In this document: one piece after another, positions 32,151 to 44,402 of the stretch
Position numbering within the stretch: position 1 is the stretch's first letter
How the letters are laid out: every line of letters begins with the position of its first letter
Assembly: GCA_949825045.1 (NCBI GenBank)
Contig: OX463818.1
Location: 35,976,906-36,040,905, forward strand
Direction: 5' to 3'
Source of the DNA: Argyresthia goedartella
Taxonomy: Eukaryota > Arthropoda > Insecta > Lepidoptera > Argyresthiidae
DNA length: 64,000 bases
Notes under the pieces: model-generated
The model's database searches: none
Told to the model about the DNA's origin: nothing
Seen by the model: only the letters and a program-made list of their open reading frames with translations
Position numbers and translations under genes: made by a program

Positions 32151-33274
32151 ACTTAAAAAAATAAGATTTCTTGGCGCCGCGCCGCCGCTTTTATCCGGTT
32201 TAACTACCAACATTGCTTGCATCAAAGAGGTTGTAGCAATCTAGATATACCAAAGACGGTCTTGTGCTGCTCCGGGACATAAATAGATCACAACAGCTGC
32301 TGTTATATTAACTACTAGCTAAACGCGGGTACTTCATCTATGCCTCACCCATAGAATAACAGTTTGTTTTTACTCGGCGGTTCTCTAATGAAGGCCTCTC
32401 GATCTCCACACCGCGATAACTCAGCGGCGCGATCAATCTGGTATAATAGGAAGCGGGGCGACCTTCAGTTGACAAGCAGTTTGGTAACTGACATATATAG
32501 ATATGAACGAGTATAAGCACTACGCCTTTGTTACCCGACTGCAGCGAAGTGGAAACGAGGAGGGTTAGGCGTTTGACCCTCGAGTGGGGCATCAAAATAA
32601 AGGGCTTTAAAATGAAATATTTACTGAACCTTGCACAAGCTTTGAAATGTTCTGCGGCAGCGACTGACGTAACAGCCATGTTGCAGTGTGAGCGAACATA
32701 AACCATGACCAATTAATGTAATATAAGAACCATTAAATCCTCAGTCATTTATTGTTGTGGACTTGATTTAATACATTTGTGTGCAAAATTTCAACCACCA
32801 CGAATCGATTTGCTAATTTTACCGATACACGAGCCTTAACGACTCGAAACCCGAGGGTAGTTAGGACGTATCGCAATTTTGAACTCTATGTCATGTCATG
32901 TCATGGTAATAAAATTTAAAACCTATAACGGAAAAGTGGCGTTAGCTAACGCCGGAGGTATAACTGAGGGGTTAAGGGCTGGCAGAGCAACTGTGCCTCT
33001 GACGAAAAAAAGACATGACTTATATGTTTATTTGTTTGTTTCGACCGACCTCCAGTTCACAGCGGTTGAAAACAGATGTGTGGGAACACTTTTGACCTGG
33101 GGGGTAATGCTGCTATATGGAGAGAGCGTGTGATAGGCATGTGATATGCGTGTGATATGCCTGTGAGAGGCTTGTCCAATAGTGACATTAAACCCCAGAA
33201 GTGGTATAACTTTAACCTAAATGTATGAAATACCTTGCGTGCCCACATACAAGGACCTGGGGCCATGGTCTGCT
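32151..33274. other. No gene seen
   Basis: Notable only for GCGTTAGCTAACGC (about 32939-32952), a perfect 14-bp palindrome, and a short run of TGTGATATGC-like steps at 33128-33170. Confidence 0.4.
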
Positions 33275-33348
33275 GAGTGGTTCGTGGACCGCGCGCACTC
33301 GACCCCGTCACGAGTGGTTCGTGGACCGTGCGCACGCGACCCCGTCAC
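33275..33348. repeat. Tandem duplication, 37 bp x 2
   Basis: GAGTGGTTCGTGGACCG begins each copy (33275, 33312) and CGACCCCGTCAC ends each; they differ at two positions. Confidence 0.9.
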
Positions 33349-33529
33349 CACAAACTGTCGATAAGACTCATTCATTGCCATAATTTGACATCATCATTAG
33401 GCCTCTTACATATTGACAGACGATTCAAGCAGCGTCTGTTTGAAAACGGCATCGGCGCTCGTGGCTAAATGATGCGATCCGTGAACCTTTTACTGCGCTA
33501 TCGTAATTTAATAAGACAATAAAAAACCA

Positions 33530-34540
33530 GCCAAATGCGAGTTGGACTCGCGCACCGAGGGTCCCGTACCGTTTTCGGGCTTATTCCTTTATTTGTGCTG
33601 TAGGACTTTGCTTCTTGTCAAATTTCATGATTGTAGGAACAGAATCGCAACATATTTATAGGGTACTTCACCTTATAGGTTTTGAATACCTTGCGATATC
33701 AAGCAAATTAAAAAAAAATGTGCCATTCATGGCGGCGGTATCGTTTGATTGACATGACCTATTTGCCAGAGGCAATTATAAGGAGAGCGACATCTTCGGG
33801 AGTAAAGTAAAAGGCTTGAGATGCGCGCAAATACGAGACTATACTAGACTAATTTATTACATGGGAATCCTAGCTTATATACTAGGTTGGTACATGTTAT
33901 TAATGACGTGCATAAGACATAGTGCGTGATGAATATAAATATACCTTATCTGTGACGGTCGTCAACTTATCTTAACATTACGTGAAAATATGACTAACAT
34001 AGTCGACCGGCACAACCTATAAGTTTGATTTTTTCACAACTTTAAGTGACCTGGTTACATATTGATATTAAGAAAAAGTATCTTGACAGACGGACAGACA
34101 GATAAACCGACGGAGTGATCCTATAAGGGTTTATTTTTTCCTTTTCAGTCATGTAAATAATAAAAAAAACTGACTGACTGAAATCGCGCACGAAGGGTTC
34201 CGTACCACCGTACAATGGTAGGGATGGTGTGGAGTGAATAGTTTGGATTTTACATACCAAAATGTTGTTTTCAAAGTTATTGGTGCTACTTTCACATTCC
34301 ATGTACAGATGCATTTATTAGTTTGTATATGGTTCACAGATAAATAATTTGTTTTATTCTGTTTTTTAGTATTTGTTGTTATAGCGGCAACAGAAATACA
34401 TCATCTGTGAACATTTCAACTATCTACCTATCATGGTTCATGAGATACAGCCTGGTGACAGACGTACAGCGACGGGCGGACGGACGGACAGCGGAGTCTT
34501 AGCAATAGGGTCCCGATTTACGCTTTGAGTACAGAACCCT
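33530..34540 (+). repeat. Dispersed lepidopteran-type repeat, one copy plus a second adjoining copy
   Basis: The first copy starts CCAAATGCGAGTTGGACTCG at about 33532 and CGCACCGAGGGTCCCGTACC, and reaches GACAGACGGACAGACAG at about 34084. A second starts near 34187 (CGCGCACGAAGGGTTCCGTA) and ends GCGGACGGACGGACAGCGGA .. CAGAACCCTAAAAA at about 34545. The second is the inverted counterpart of 4708-5068. The start motif recurs reversed at 40529-40573. Non-coding. Confidence 0.65.
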
Positions 34541-34545
34541 AAAAA

Positions 34546-35494
34546 CCGACTATTTAGTAATAAACACAAACAAATACAAACTAATGATAATAATACGACA
34601 ATTGTCAGCACATAACTGATCTGGCCAGACTCCCTTCACTACGCTTGCCCGCTCGTGGTCTCCGCTCGCGGTCTCCGCTGCTCTATCGATCTGCAGATCG
34701 TATGTATATATATCATTGAGCCTCCATTAGCTCAACACGGAGCCGGCCGGGGTAATTGGCGTAACAACGCAGCGAGGTCCGTACACCGTACACCAATCAT
34801 GCTGAAAGTAGTATTGGATTACAGAATGTCGTCTGCGTCTCTGCTAATAGGTGAGGAAAAGATGGGGGAGATGTTATATCGCGGTAAACTAATATTGATG
34901 GGCGATGTGTTAGCCCCTGTCTCTGAATTACTATATAGTGGCGTATAAGGGAGTACGAGCTAAGAGGAAAACACGTGACATGTTTTTCTGTCAATACCAA
35001 TTAGGAACGTATTTCGGTATTAATCACGAAAGTGTAATTAATACCTGAACAAGACAGTGGCGACAACAGGACTTCTTATTAATCTCTCTCCTGGGAAAAT
35101 ACGAGATAAATATCTACCTAATAGGTAACGTCCATATTAAGTTTCGTCGTCAGCAGTATTGAAAATATTGATTGACCATAACTTTACTTGTACCAAGTGC
35201 ACTCACAGCAAAAATGTTTGATAGTCACTCAACAACAATAACTTCAAAGAACTACGTAAATTTACATCGAAATACCACCAAACTGAGCCGACTAAAAGCA
35301 GCTTTCACAAATTAGATTCGTTTAGTTCGAAGACCTCCCTCCCCCCTTCTCTCCCCGCGTGGACTGACCGTCACCGAATTTCTGCGAAGCTTCCCGAAAG
35401 TTGTCGAAACTTTGCCAAACTTTTTCCAGGGCTCAAAGAGAAAATTGATGCCTTTATGTTTTATGATAGGGAGAGCCGGGAATTTTATAATATA
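34546..35494. other. No gene seen
   Basis: Spacer before the Tc1 element; CCCTCCCCCCCTTCTCTCCC (35335-35354) is a pyrimidine-rich patch. Confidence 0.4.
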
Positions 35495-37061
35495 CTACTC
35501 AAAAGAAAATAGGGGCCACTAAGTATTTTGATTGCTACGTGAAAAATATAGTAAACAGTAATGTATATTTATTAAAATAACATGTAACAAGGCTTTTGTT
35601 TTAACTTATGCTAATAACCATTTAATTGTGTAGTCAATTGTTTCACTTATTTCAATTAACATGAAATTAGTCCATTGTCAACAGCAAAAACTAAACAGAA
35701 ACTCTTTGCAAAACAAAACAAAAACTGACACAAGCTGTTTTTTTAATGGTTTAGTAACGGGTGTGTCCTCCTCTCCTGTTTTCACACTCCTGGAGCCTTG
35801 AATGCATACTCTCGATTAAGTTTCTGATGTTTTCATCAGGTATCTCTTCCCACGCACGTTTCAGAGCATCCATAAGCTGTTGCTGGTTGTGAACCTCTTG
35901 CTCATGCTCCCTAACCCTTCGTTTTAATTGGTCCCACATATGCTCTATTGGATTTAAAACCGGACTATACACTGGCCATGGTAGGACACGAATACGGAAG
36001 TCATCCAGTACAGTCTGAGTGGCCCGAGCTGTGTGTGGGCGGGCATTGTCATGCATTAACCAGAACCCTGGCCCCACTCTCTGTGAGAATGGAATCACAT
36101 GAGGCCTGATGACTTCATCGATGTACCGTTGTGCAGTTACTGTGCCTTGATTTAAGAAAACCAGCTCAGTTTTGCCTTGTAAGCTAATCCCAGCCCAAAC
36201 CATCACACTAGGACCTCCAAAGCGGTCAATTTCCTTGATGCAGACATCGGAAAATCTCTCACCCTGTCGTCTCCATACTCTAATCCGCCGATCTTCACTA
36301 CAAAGCTTCACTTTACACTCATCTGTGAAGAGCATCATACCCCATTGATTCATGCTCCAATCTGAATGTTCGCGGCAAAAACTTAAAAGATTTCCACGTT
36401 GAACCCTAGCTAAAGGAATTCGTACTACTCGGCGTCTGGACCTTTGCTGGTCTTCATGCAGTCGATTACGTATCGTTTGGTCACTAACACGAGTCCCCGT
36501 TGTCAACCGTAGGCGATTTTGTAACTTACGTGCCGTCACAGAGCGCTCTCGACGGGCACTCAATCGGATGTAGCGATCCTCTTGTGCCGTAGTCGCTCGC
36601 ACCCTGCCCGATCCAGGCCTTCTTGCAACACTGCCAGTCTCTTGGAACCGATCCCACACATTGTGGATGGCTCGGCGAGAGAAACCCAACGAAAAAGCTA
36701 CAGCACGCTGTGAATGACCTTCAGCAATCAATGCAACGGCTCTGGTGGCAGTAATGGTATCCATATGCCTTCGTTGACGTGGCATTATTAACAAAAGATG
36801 TTAAAAGAAGCAAAAGATGGACAGAAATAGTTTTTTAACAGAATAAAATTGTGATTCCATCTGAAAGGAATTTGACCTAAAACTCGTTTTTTTTTTTTGC
36901 TTCAATTTCTGGCCAGCTGTAAGACTTAAACACCAGCATTAAAGATGTTGGATACTGAAGGAGGCCGGACATCATTAATTAGTCACTTATTAATTAGTTT
37001 ACATCTAAAAATTTACTCAAAAACAGAAATATGTAAGTGACCCTTATATTCTTTTGAGTAA
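35495..37061 (-). mobile_element. Tc1-type (DD34E) transposon with intact transposase
   Basis: Ends read inward as CTACTCAAAAGAAAATAGGG (left) and TTACTCAAAAGAATATAAGG (right), then GGCCACT and GTCACT. TA precedes the left end at 35493-35494. The base pair after the right end is TT, so the TA duplication has mutated or the boundary is a base or two off. About 1.57 kb, standard for Tc1. Confidence 0.8.
35751..36794 (-). CDS. Tc1-family transposase, DD34E, full length (347 aa)
   Basis: Cut-and-paste transposase acting at TA sites. The N-terminal paired-like HTH comprises HSQRAVAFSLGFSRRAIHNV, a GRVRATT linker and a second HTH with SVTARKLQNRL and VSDQTIRNRL. The catalytic core has MLFTDECKVKL (first D), FWLMHDNARPHTARATQ (second D) and YSPVLNPIEHMWDQLKRR (E); 34 residues separate the second D and the E. 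The loop normally reads SPDLNPIEH; here the non-catalytic Asp is Val. Length is typical of the family. No stop or frameshift. The start may be the Met at 36794 or the one at 36785 (MPRQRRHMDTITATR), which fits the family better. Activity is possible but unproven. Confidence 0.92.
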   Translation of the reverse strand: MLIMPRQRRHMDTITATRAVALIAEGHSQRAVAFSLGFSRRAIHNVWDRFQETGSVARRPGSGRVRATTAQEDRYIRLSARRERSVTARKLQNRLRLTTGTRVSDQTIRNRLHEDQQRSRRRVVRIPLARVQRGNLLSFCREHSDWSMNQWGMMLFTDECKVKLCSEDRRIRVWRRQGERFSDVCIKEIDRFGGPSVMVWAGISLQGKTELVFLNQGTVTAQRYIDEVIRPHVIPFSQRVGPGFWLMHDNARPHTARATQTVLDDFRIRVLPWPVYSPVLNPIEHMWDQLKRRVREHEQEVHNQQQLMDALKRAWEEIPDENIRNLIESMHSRLQECENRRGGHTRY

Positions 37062-39453
37062 TTGACATTCAAGCCATGGATGATGATTGTGGTTAATTGT
37101 AGATAATTAGATATGCGTCTTTTAGCAGGTCGGAAGCATTTTTTTTCCAAAATTCTTTTATAGACGAAAAAAAAACCATTTGTAAATTTTACGAAATAGC
37201 CCCCCCCCCCTCTTATTTCGAATGCGAATTTTAATAGTTCTAAACTGACCATGCCCGCTCCTACCCGTGTAATGTCTTACAACTGTCACCTCATGTGCGG
37301 GCCCTAATGAAGATGTGAGAACTTTTGACGTGACATTCTCGAAGTCCTAGCACATTTGTTTTACACCAACCAAAGTAACTTCGTCTAGAATTCGACTGAA
37401 TCCTATGATGCCCTGGTATTTCACGAACCGTTCATCAAGGTTGTTTTCAGCGTAAGCCCGCCGGGGGGAAGTATTTAATTAACAGTAAAAATACACGGCA
37501 GGCCCAAACCACTAAGCTATCGGGCGCCGAGTGTGTACATTGTACTGTCCCTTTTAATACTGGTACTAATGTAGTTTTAACACCGGGTATTCATTTTATG
37601 TAAAGTGATTGTAAGTGACGTAAAATTTTACAACCAAAAAAAAGTATAACAAATAATGTTATCCCCCTTTTTCCGCATTCTTACCTCAAAATAGCAAATT
37701 CGCCGCTTGATTTTGGGAACTCAGGCGGAAAAATTATATTCTCAATTCGTTCGAAGAGGCTTCTTTACGAACCTCGCTACGACCCACGCCTTCGGCTTGT
37801 GCCGTAAACTTCTGGGTTCGTAAATATAAGCCTTTGCGAACTCATAGAAAAATCTACTTTAGTGGCAGATATGGCTAAACTCTTGCAAACTGTCTGTGAC
37901 TGATAGTGGTTTAGTGTCTCAAAAGCCGGAAGTCCTAGGTTCGACCAAACGTACTGTTATACGAGTAGATCCTGAAGTAAAAGTACCAGGAAAACATAAA
38001 CATTACCGTAGTTACTTTCCGTCCATTTTCTGGCGCTGATGTAATGTGTTGATGACATAAAGTGTTAGCGAAGTTTTCTTTACAAGAACAACACAGCCTT
38101 CAAACCCCAGCTCATCTTAGCGACATCAGTTGTCCGGAAGTTGCGTGTTTCGAATAACCAAACAGAACCGGAGCCCGACACGAAACGTAAAATATACAAC
38201 GCGTAGAGCCGCGCCTAGGCTGAGTGACGTAAGTGAAGTTCGTTGACTCAGTCCAAGACCAAACATTGATAGAGAAAGAGTAGGCACAGTGATGTATAAA
38301 AGGGGATGAATATCGGAATAAAATTATTGCGAAATTAATGTTTATTTTACCTCTTTTTCGGACTCGATTTTAGCTCTGGACTCCTCGACGACCAAACATT
38401 TCGATACACTTTCTCATTATCAGGGATTATACTTCAGATAATGCGGCTTTTACCTACTTGGCCGGCTGGATAAGAAAAAGTTTTAATTGTACTATATGGA
38501 GGAAATTATCATTATTGCTATGAGCGTACGTCCAAAATAAAAATAAAAACCTTTACATGAAAGGTAAAGGAAAGAAAGAAAGAAATCCTTCATACTCTTT
38601 TCATTAATTCGGCGCACTGATTATTTTATTAATAAGCAATAATTTTCAAAATCGTGGGCCATTTTTAAGGCCCCACAGATGACTGGTTGTGAAGTGTGTG
38701 TTCGTGATTATTCCACAGCGACCATAACTTCATTTCATTTCCGAGTCTCATAATCGGCGAGCGGAGTGCGGCCCCGAATTCGTAACTCCAGAGAGATCCA
38801 CACGCAATCTTAAACTCCATGAATTGGCAGTTTTTGAGATATACCGCCGATACGCTTTTTTATTTAAGAATTACCTATAACTGGCGATCTTGTATGAAGA
38901 GACTTGTGAATGTTGAGGAAGCGAGAGATGTATGCAAGATCGCAGCAAGGCTGCCTACCCCATTTCTGGGTAAAGGGCTTGAGTAAGAGACATCAAAAAT
39001 TACTCTCAGATCGGCACAAAGCAGGCATGTCAATTATACAACCTTTACAAATTCCCGTCAAATAAGGCAAACTCTCATCCACATTCATTCAGACTCAAGT
39101 CGTCCAACTTAAAGCCTTTGTATCCCGAGTACTTATATTCCTTGTTATTTCTATGTTAATATTATATTTATCCTGTTAATTTATCCCGGAGCCAGTTCAG
39201 AAGACACGATGCGATGACATTTTGCAAATAACTCCCATAATGAGAGGCCGTTATATCTGTTCATGTCACGTGCACCGTGCCTGGTTGTGATAGGGGTGGG
39301 AATACCCTGTTCGTTTGGTCGGGTAAGCTTGTGAAGGGGGTCGGTGGCATTTATCTGAAGAGCAAACAAGAAAGTGTCCAGTCAGCGAGGTTTGTTACCG
39401 TTTGACGATACTCGTGGTCCATTTGGTAAAGCTACAAGTAACAATTCTACGAG
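37062..39453. other. No gene seen; small repeats only
   Basis: An 11-C run at 37200-37210; a possible SINE head at about 37897-37955 (TAGTGGTTTAGTG, GGTTCGACC), and reverse-strand TAGCTTAGTGG near 37515; a GAAA run at about 38570-38585. None amounts to a gene. Confidence 0.4.
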
Positions 39454-39611
39454 TCTAAACTGGCAATATCGTTGGTGCAATGTGGCCGTGTTTATTCTCC
39501 AACCACAACAGCACGCCGCGCATCGCTTTCCCACTTCATTAAAGTGTCGTGCTATGTTGTGGTTGGAGAATAAAACGGCCAAACTGGCACCAACGATGTT
39601 GCCAGTTTAGA
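39454..39611. mobile_element. Foldback MITE, 158 bp, ~65-bp arms
   Basis: TCTAAACTGGCAATATCGTT (39454) and CTCCAACCACAACA pair with the right arm ending GTTGCCAGTTTAGA (39611). Only ~30 bp of loop separates the arms, so the whole element folds into one hairpin. Confidence 0.8.
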
Positions 39612-40151
39612 ATTGTAAATATGTAACTCTATGATAAGGTCAATAGACCATCGCTTGCTTGATGATTTCACTTTAGCTCTTGTCATTCTTTGGGTATTGA
39701 TTAAGTAATTTCCTACATTCTTTATTATACGACACCAAAAGAGGAACTGAGTTACTATGGCCATGACATTAAACATGGCCTCAATGGTGTGCCTCTGTCG
39801 CCAATTACAGGAAATCTGTCCATCGACGTCTAACATATAGGAAGTAGACAATAATATAATAATAATAATTTATTTCAGACAGTCCATAGTGTTAGTAACA
39901 ATATCTTAAACTCTAGACTAAGCAGTTTGATACTGACAAAAATAACACAAATAAAAAAGTATAAAGACAGTACACATAGTGTTCTATATGTACTTTAGTG
40001 TAAAACCCACACACAGACGCCCTCTCCCACACACATACACAGTACATTAGTTATTAGATCGTGGTGTGGGGCTGCACCCAGCGTCCCAACATTGGGAAGT
40101 CCCACCGGTCTATAAACCCACTCAGGATTCTGTCGGTGCTGCCGCGGAGGC
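39612..40151. other. No gene seen; possible LINE tail
   Basis: The run ATAATAATAATAATTTATTT at about 39854-39873, read on the minus strand, gives AAATAAATTATTATTATTAT, like the 3' end of a minus-strand LINE; no matching RT is visible next to it. Confidence 0.35.
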
Positions 40152-40221
40152 GCTGCCGCAGCAGCCGCGGCAGCCGCAGCAGCCGCAGCAGCCGCAGCAG
40201 CCGCAGCAGCCGCAGCAGCAG
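40152..40221. repeat. (CAGCCG)n hexanucleotide repeat
   Basis: About ten CAGCCG/CAGCAG steps. The frame running through it (40066-40362) reads as Pro-Gln-Gln repeats, an effect of the repeat. Confidence 0.85.
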
Positions 40222-41934
40222 GACCCTGAATGCGTCATTATATTGAATTCGCAGGTCGCTATATGCCCGCTGCGTAAAGTCGACCCAAAGGCTGCAACAG
40301 TATATCCACTGACAGAATGCTTTAAAAAGAGTGATTTTTACTGGTTTCGTTCAAATTGCTAACCTTAAAACATATATAAAAACCGCAAATATAACATGGT
40401 CATTTGTACAAACACTTTGAAAAACAAAGTTATTATTTGCTGGTGAAGAATGAAAGTGATATTTTGGCTAGGTGTATGTAGTGAGTACCTTCCTAATTTA
40501 TTTATTTTTGGCTTATATTCTGCATTTATTACGGGACCCTAAATGTGCGAAGTCCGACAAGCACTTGACCGTTTTTTTTTTAATGCAAGTTAGTTTCGTT
40601 TCTGCTTTAGAGTGGCACGGTCATTTATATGTACCGAACTGTTTAAATATAGATAAAAAATAAATGGATAATAAATAATAACAAAACTTAATTTCTCGAT
40701 TCCTTTTTTTTATCGTCCGTCTCAAACAAGATTGCTCGTTAAAATATTAAAACCTCGTACAAATGAACTTTCATCCTTCAAGCAAGGTTCAAATCGCTTA
40801 TCGGCGAAACAGCTTTCGTCAAAAGGGTTCGAAATTCAAACTCAAAGTAATGATTGTTTCAACTCGCTTTCTAGTACCCGGAAATGGCTGACTTGGCATG
40901 CGTACTCAGTTTGGTCCTTCGAGCCGGTCTTATCAATTCCGGAAGTTGAAACAGTCTAAAGTAAAGTTTGCATTAAATAAGAGATCACCTGATCTGAGAT
41001 TTTAAGCAAAATTTTACTAGCCAGCGAAATTTGCTTTTCAATTTAAGAGAATGTATAGTTTTATTAACCCATTTCCGTTTATTTAAGCAATTTTCATATT
41101 CATGCGGACTATATATTTCATGTTAATACTCCACAGTAGGTTATTTACATAGATACATACACATAGTCACGCCTTGACCCATACGGGGTGGCAGAGGCAT
41201 AATTGTGCCCACTTTATAAAAGGTTGGTAAATTAAATTCTGTAAAATTTGTCACGACAACAAAGGCGATAGGACATGCATTTAATTTACCAACAAATAAA
41301 CCAAAAGCCACCAGCTTTTAAGGCGATGATGGAATAAAAATGCGCTGTCGAGTGGAAGTGAGATGCAATAATTACTCGCGAATAAGAAAAAGCGGGATGC
41401 CAATAATGCACTCGCGACTAATCTGAAACAACGTAAGCGCCAAAACGTAAAAAAAAATCATAAAAAATAAACTATTTCAGGGAATTAACTTTCAAATTGA
41501 AAATCGTTAGAAATAACAATTGTTCATACATTGCAATTATCACACAGTCATATTCACTTACTACTGCGGTGTAATAGGATAAAACCATAAAAAAGGGTTG
41601 ACTTTGTATTTATTTTCTATCGAGAAAATTTTATCCAAACATGTTTTCCAATTAAGAATCTCTAGATTATATAGTCAAATTACATATACCAGAAATTAAT
41701 TACGATTTGCCCAGTATTTCCTGAAAAACACATGAAAACAGCACCCCATATTTATTTAATCAGCGTCTTAAAATAACTATTTGACTATAGGGATAAGCAC
41801 TTAAGGCGCGTGTATCGGTAAAATTAGTAATTCGATACGTAGTGGTTGAAATTTTGGACAAAACTATATTAAAATAATGTAAAGATATGCCAGTAGCTGC
41901 GGTAGAACAGTGGGAAAATTGTGTTATTTTTTAT
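40222..41934. other. No gene seen; two short dispersed-repeat pieces
   Basis: 40529-40573 is a reversed copy of the start of the 33.5 kb repeat (AAGTGCTTGTCGGACTTCGC on the minus strand). 41168-41216 (TTGACCCATACGGGGTGGCA) is a piece of the ACGGGGTGGCAG family. The rest is AT-rich. Confidence 0.45.
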
Positions 41935-43345
41935 TTATTCTTTTATTCTTTATTGCATAGATAGTATAAAGTTACATACAATTAAAAGCAATGTAATAAG
42001 CAAAGGCGAGCTTATCTCTAAAAAGAGATTTCTTCCAGCAAACCTAGGCAGGACAGGAGAGTTAATTATACAGGAAAGTCCTAGTTCGCAATAACACTAT
42101 ACATACGGACGCAAATTACTTTCAAAATATATATAAACTATACCAAATATAAAATAAATATATATATATATATACTTCCACTACATAAAATAAAATGTAT
42201 AGCATGAACATACATAAACTATAATAAATCATACATATACCTACATAAATATGGTACCATTTACGGAAGAGAAAGGAAATGCACTTTCAATCTTTTCTTA
42301 AAAGTGAAAATTGAGGGACTTTCCCTAATAGCGCAGGGAAGTGCGTTCCACAGTCGGATTGCCCTTAACCTAAACGAGAGTTCGTAAGCGGCAGTGTTAT
42401 GCCGAGGAGTTGAAAGGAGAGACACCGTGTGGGATTTCGGATTGCTATCCCTGGGGAAAAGAAAGTCAAAACGTTGGCGTAGATATGTGGGGTATCGGGG
42501 ATTTCGCAAAATATTGAACAGATAGGAGAGAATGTGCATGTCACGGCGAAGACAAATCGGAAGCCACTCCAGCTCCTTACGATACTGGGAGACATGGTCA
42601 TACTTGCGCAACCCGTAGATAAACCGAATCCCGAGATTTTGAAGTCGTTCGAGTTTGTTCAGTTGTTCTTCGTTCGCGCTGGCCCAACAAACATCCGCAT
42701 AGTCTATTAAAGGTAGTAGAAGGGACTGAGCAAGAGTGATTTTAGTCTGCCGTGGCAGGAAGTACTGCAATCTTCGGAGGGAGTGAAATGACGCAAAGAC
42801 TCGTCTGCTGACCTCACAAACATGGGGCGACCAGGACAGCAAGTTGTCAAATATAACCCCAAGATTCTTAGCTTTCTCACTGTAATTAATTATGGTACCA
42901 TCATACAATACAGGATCGACGGGCGAATTCTGTAGCAAGTTAAGCGAGTGCCGTGTACCCATAATCATGGCTTGAGATTTTCCCGAGTTGACTTGCAGTC
43001 CATATGAAATAGCCCATTTCCTGATGTTGTCGAGGTCAGCATTCAACGCCTCTACAGTCAGTTTCACATCACACGGAGAGAAGTGCCGATATATTTGGAG
43101 GTCATCTGCGTAGAGATGATAAGAAGAACTAAGAACGTCAAATATGGAGTTTATGAATACTGAGAAGAGGAGAGGAGAAAGGATACCACCCTGCGGGACA
43201 CCCGTGGAGAGCTCACACCAGTCCGTGGAGATCTCCTCAGACTTAATGCGCTGCTGGTGGTCTCTCAATATTCTCTTATTTATATCTTCAAAACCACTGA
43301 TTATATCAAACATACATTTTAAGATATTTTGAATAGCTATTTTTG
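41935..43345 (-). mobile_element. 5'-truncated LINE, family C
   Basis: The RT C-terminal two thirds lie at 42261-43358, followed on the minus strand by a 3' UTR with a (TA)n run near 42155-42172, the conserved hairpin block (minus strand GAAATCTCTTTTTAGAGATA at about 42013-42032) and a GCAATAAAGAATAAAAGAAT tail near 41940. Lacks endonuclease and the N-terminal RT motifs. Confidence 0.8.
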
Positions 43346-43358
43346 ACGCATGAAACAT
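42261..43358 (-). pseudogene. LINE family C reverse transcriptase, C-terminal part
   Basis: An uninterrupted frame of 365 codons, starting in the middle of the RT domain. Recognisable: STGVPQGGILSPLLFSVFIN (RT motif), SSSYHLYADDLQIYRHF (catalytic YADD), VNSGKSQAMIMGT, NLGVIFDNLLSWSPHV, the long C-terminal region LIDYADVCWASANEEQLNKL and FRLRAIRLWNALPCAIRESP. The first ~20 residues precede the homologous region and may be flanking DNA. Missing endonuclease and fingers mean no activity. Copies of the same C-terminus lie at 45808-46276 and 9150-9290. The clade is uncertain (CR1 or Jockey group). Confidence 0.85.
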
Positions 43359-44233
43359 ACCAATGTTCTTTTCTCAATAAATAACAAGTTTTAGACGAAA
43401 AACACTAATAGCTAGTTTTATTCCTACAGTTATTGACATATGTATAATGCAGATTAAAGAAAAGATGTCTTCATAAAAAAGATAAGTAAAGATAAGAGAG
43501 GGTCAGTACCGAAGATAAGAGTAAATATAGGTACAATACGATTATTTTAACTTTAACTGTACCGCTCGAAACATCTCGGCTTTTTGTTTTTTTAATCTTA
43601 AATCAATTGATTGCGGACTTTTTCCTTATTATGCATACTCTTCGTGATACACCTCTGTGCCAAATTTCAAGTTTCCAGGACATCTTGATTACTTTCAGCT
43701 TTTTCGACTTAAACCGAGTAGTGTCGAGAGGTAAAGTTAATGAATTGTATTGTACTTACCTATATATGGTATAATGAAAAGACTCTTTTACAAAAGTTGA
43801 AAAAAAAACATAAGAGGGACAACCCTATCTTCAATCAATGCGCGTAACGTAAAATCTTCAAAGGCTGAGTTTCTCTGCCTCAAGCAGGGTTGCATGCAAC
43901 GGAGGCTTCTTAGCGGAAGCGGAGGTGAACGGCTTTACTTTAAAATTATCAATTCGTTATTTATTTAAGAAATATAAAGTCAATATTCTTTATAACAATA
44001 TGTTGATACATAGTACACTTTCTTAAACAAACTCAACCAAAACTCAACATTACGAAGAGGTAAATTATATTCAACGGACGACAGTTTCGAAGGTTTTTCA
44101 TCACCCAATTATAATTAAAATTACATTAAATTACAATAAAAAATTACAAACAATAAAACTAATTCTAACAGTAAAATAAAATGTCAAATTTCACCAGAGT
44201 TTCGTCATATAAAATACAACACGGATAAAACAA
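43359..44233. other. No gene seen
   Basis: AT-rich; CTGTGCCAAATTTCAAGTTT near 43656 looks like part of a common lepidopteran repeat. Confidence 0.4.
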
Positions 44234-44402
44234 TTAGACAAACAGACCGCCCCAAGAATCTCCCGGTCCAAAGGTGCCCATCACGCTGGCGGCGTTCCCG
44301 CGCTGCACAGCGAGTGAGACTCTCTGGACCATGAAAGCCCCGGAGCGGTTGTCAAAACCTCGGTCAAAACCAAAATCACCCAATCGATTTCTCAGGGGCA
44401 CA
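44234..44402 (-). pseudogene. C-terminal fragment of a retrotransposon-like protein
   Basis: A continuous minus-strand frame encodes VPLRNRLGDFGFDRGFDNRS, then FMVQRVSLAVQRGNAASVMG and a stop at 44234. A QR[I/V]SLAxQRGNAAS[V/I] stretch is one I remember at the C-terminus of RT-bearing proteins in moth and butterfly genomes. The upstream part is gone, so family and function remain open. AT-rich sequence after the stop could be its 3' UTR. Confidence 0.4.

Noticed and set aside
40066..40362. Pro-Gln-Gln repeat frame
   Set aside because: Product of the (CAGCCG)n repeat; the two overlapping frames there are both low complexity.
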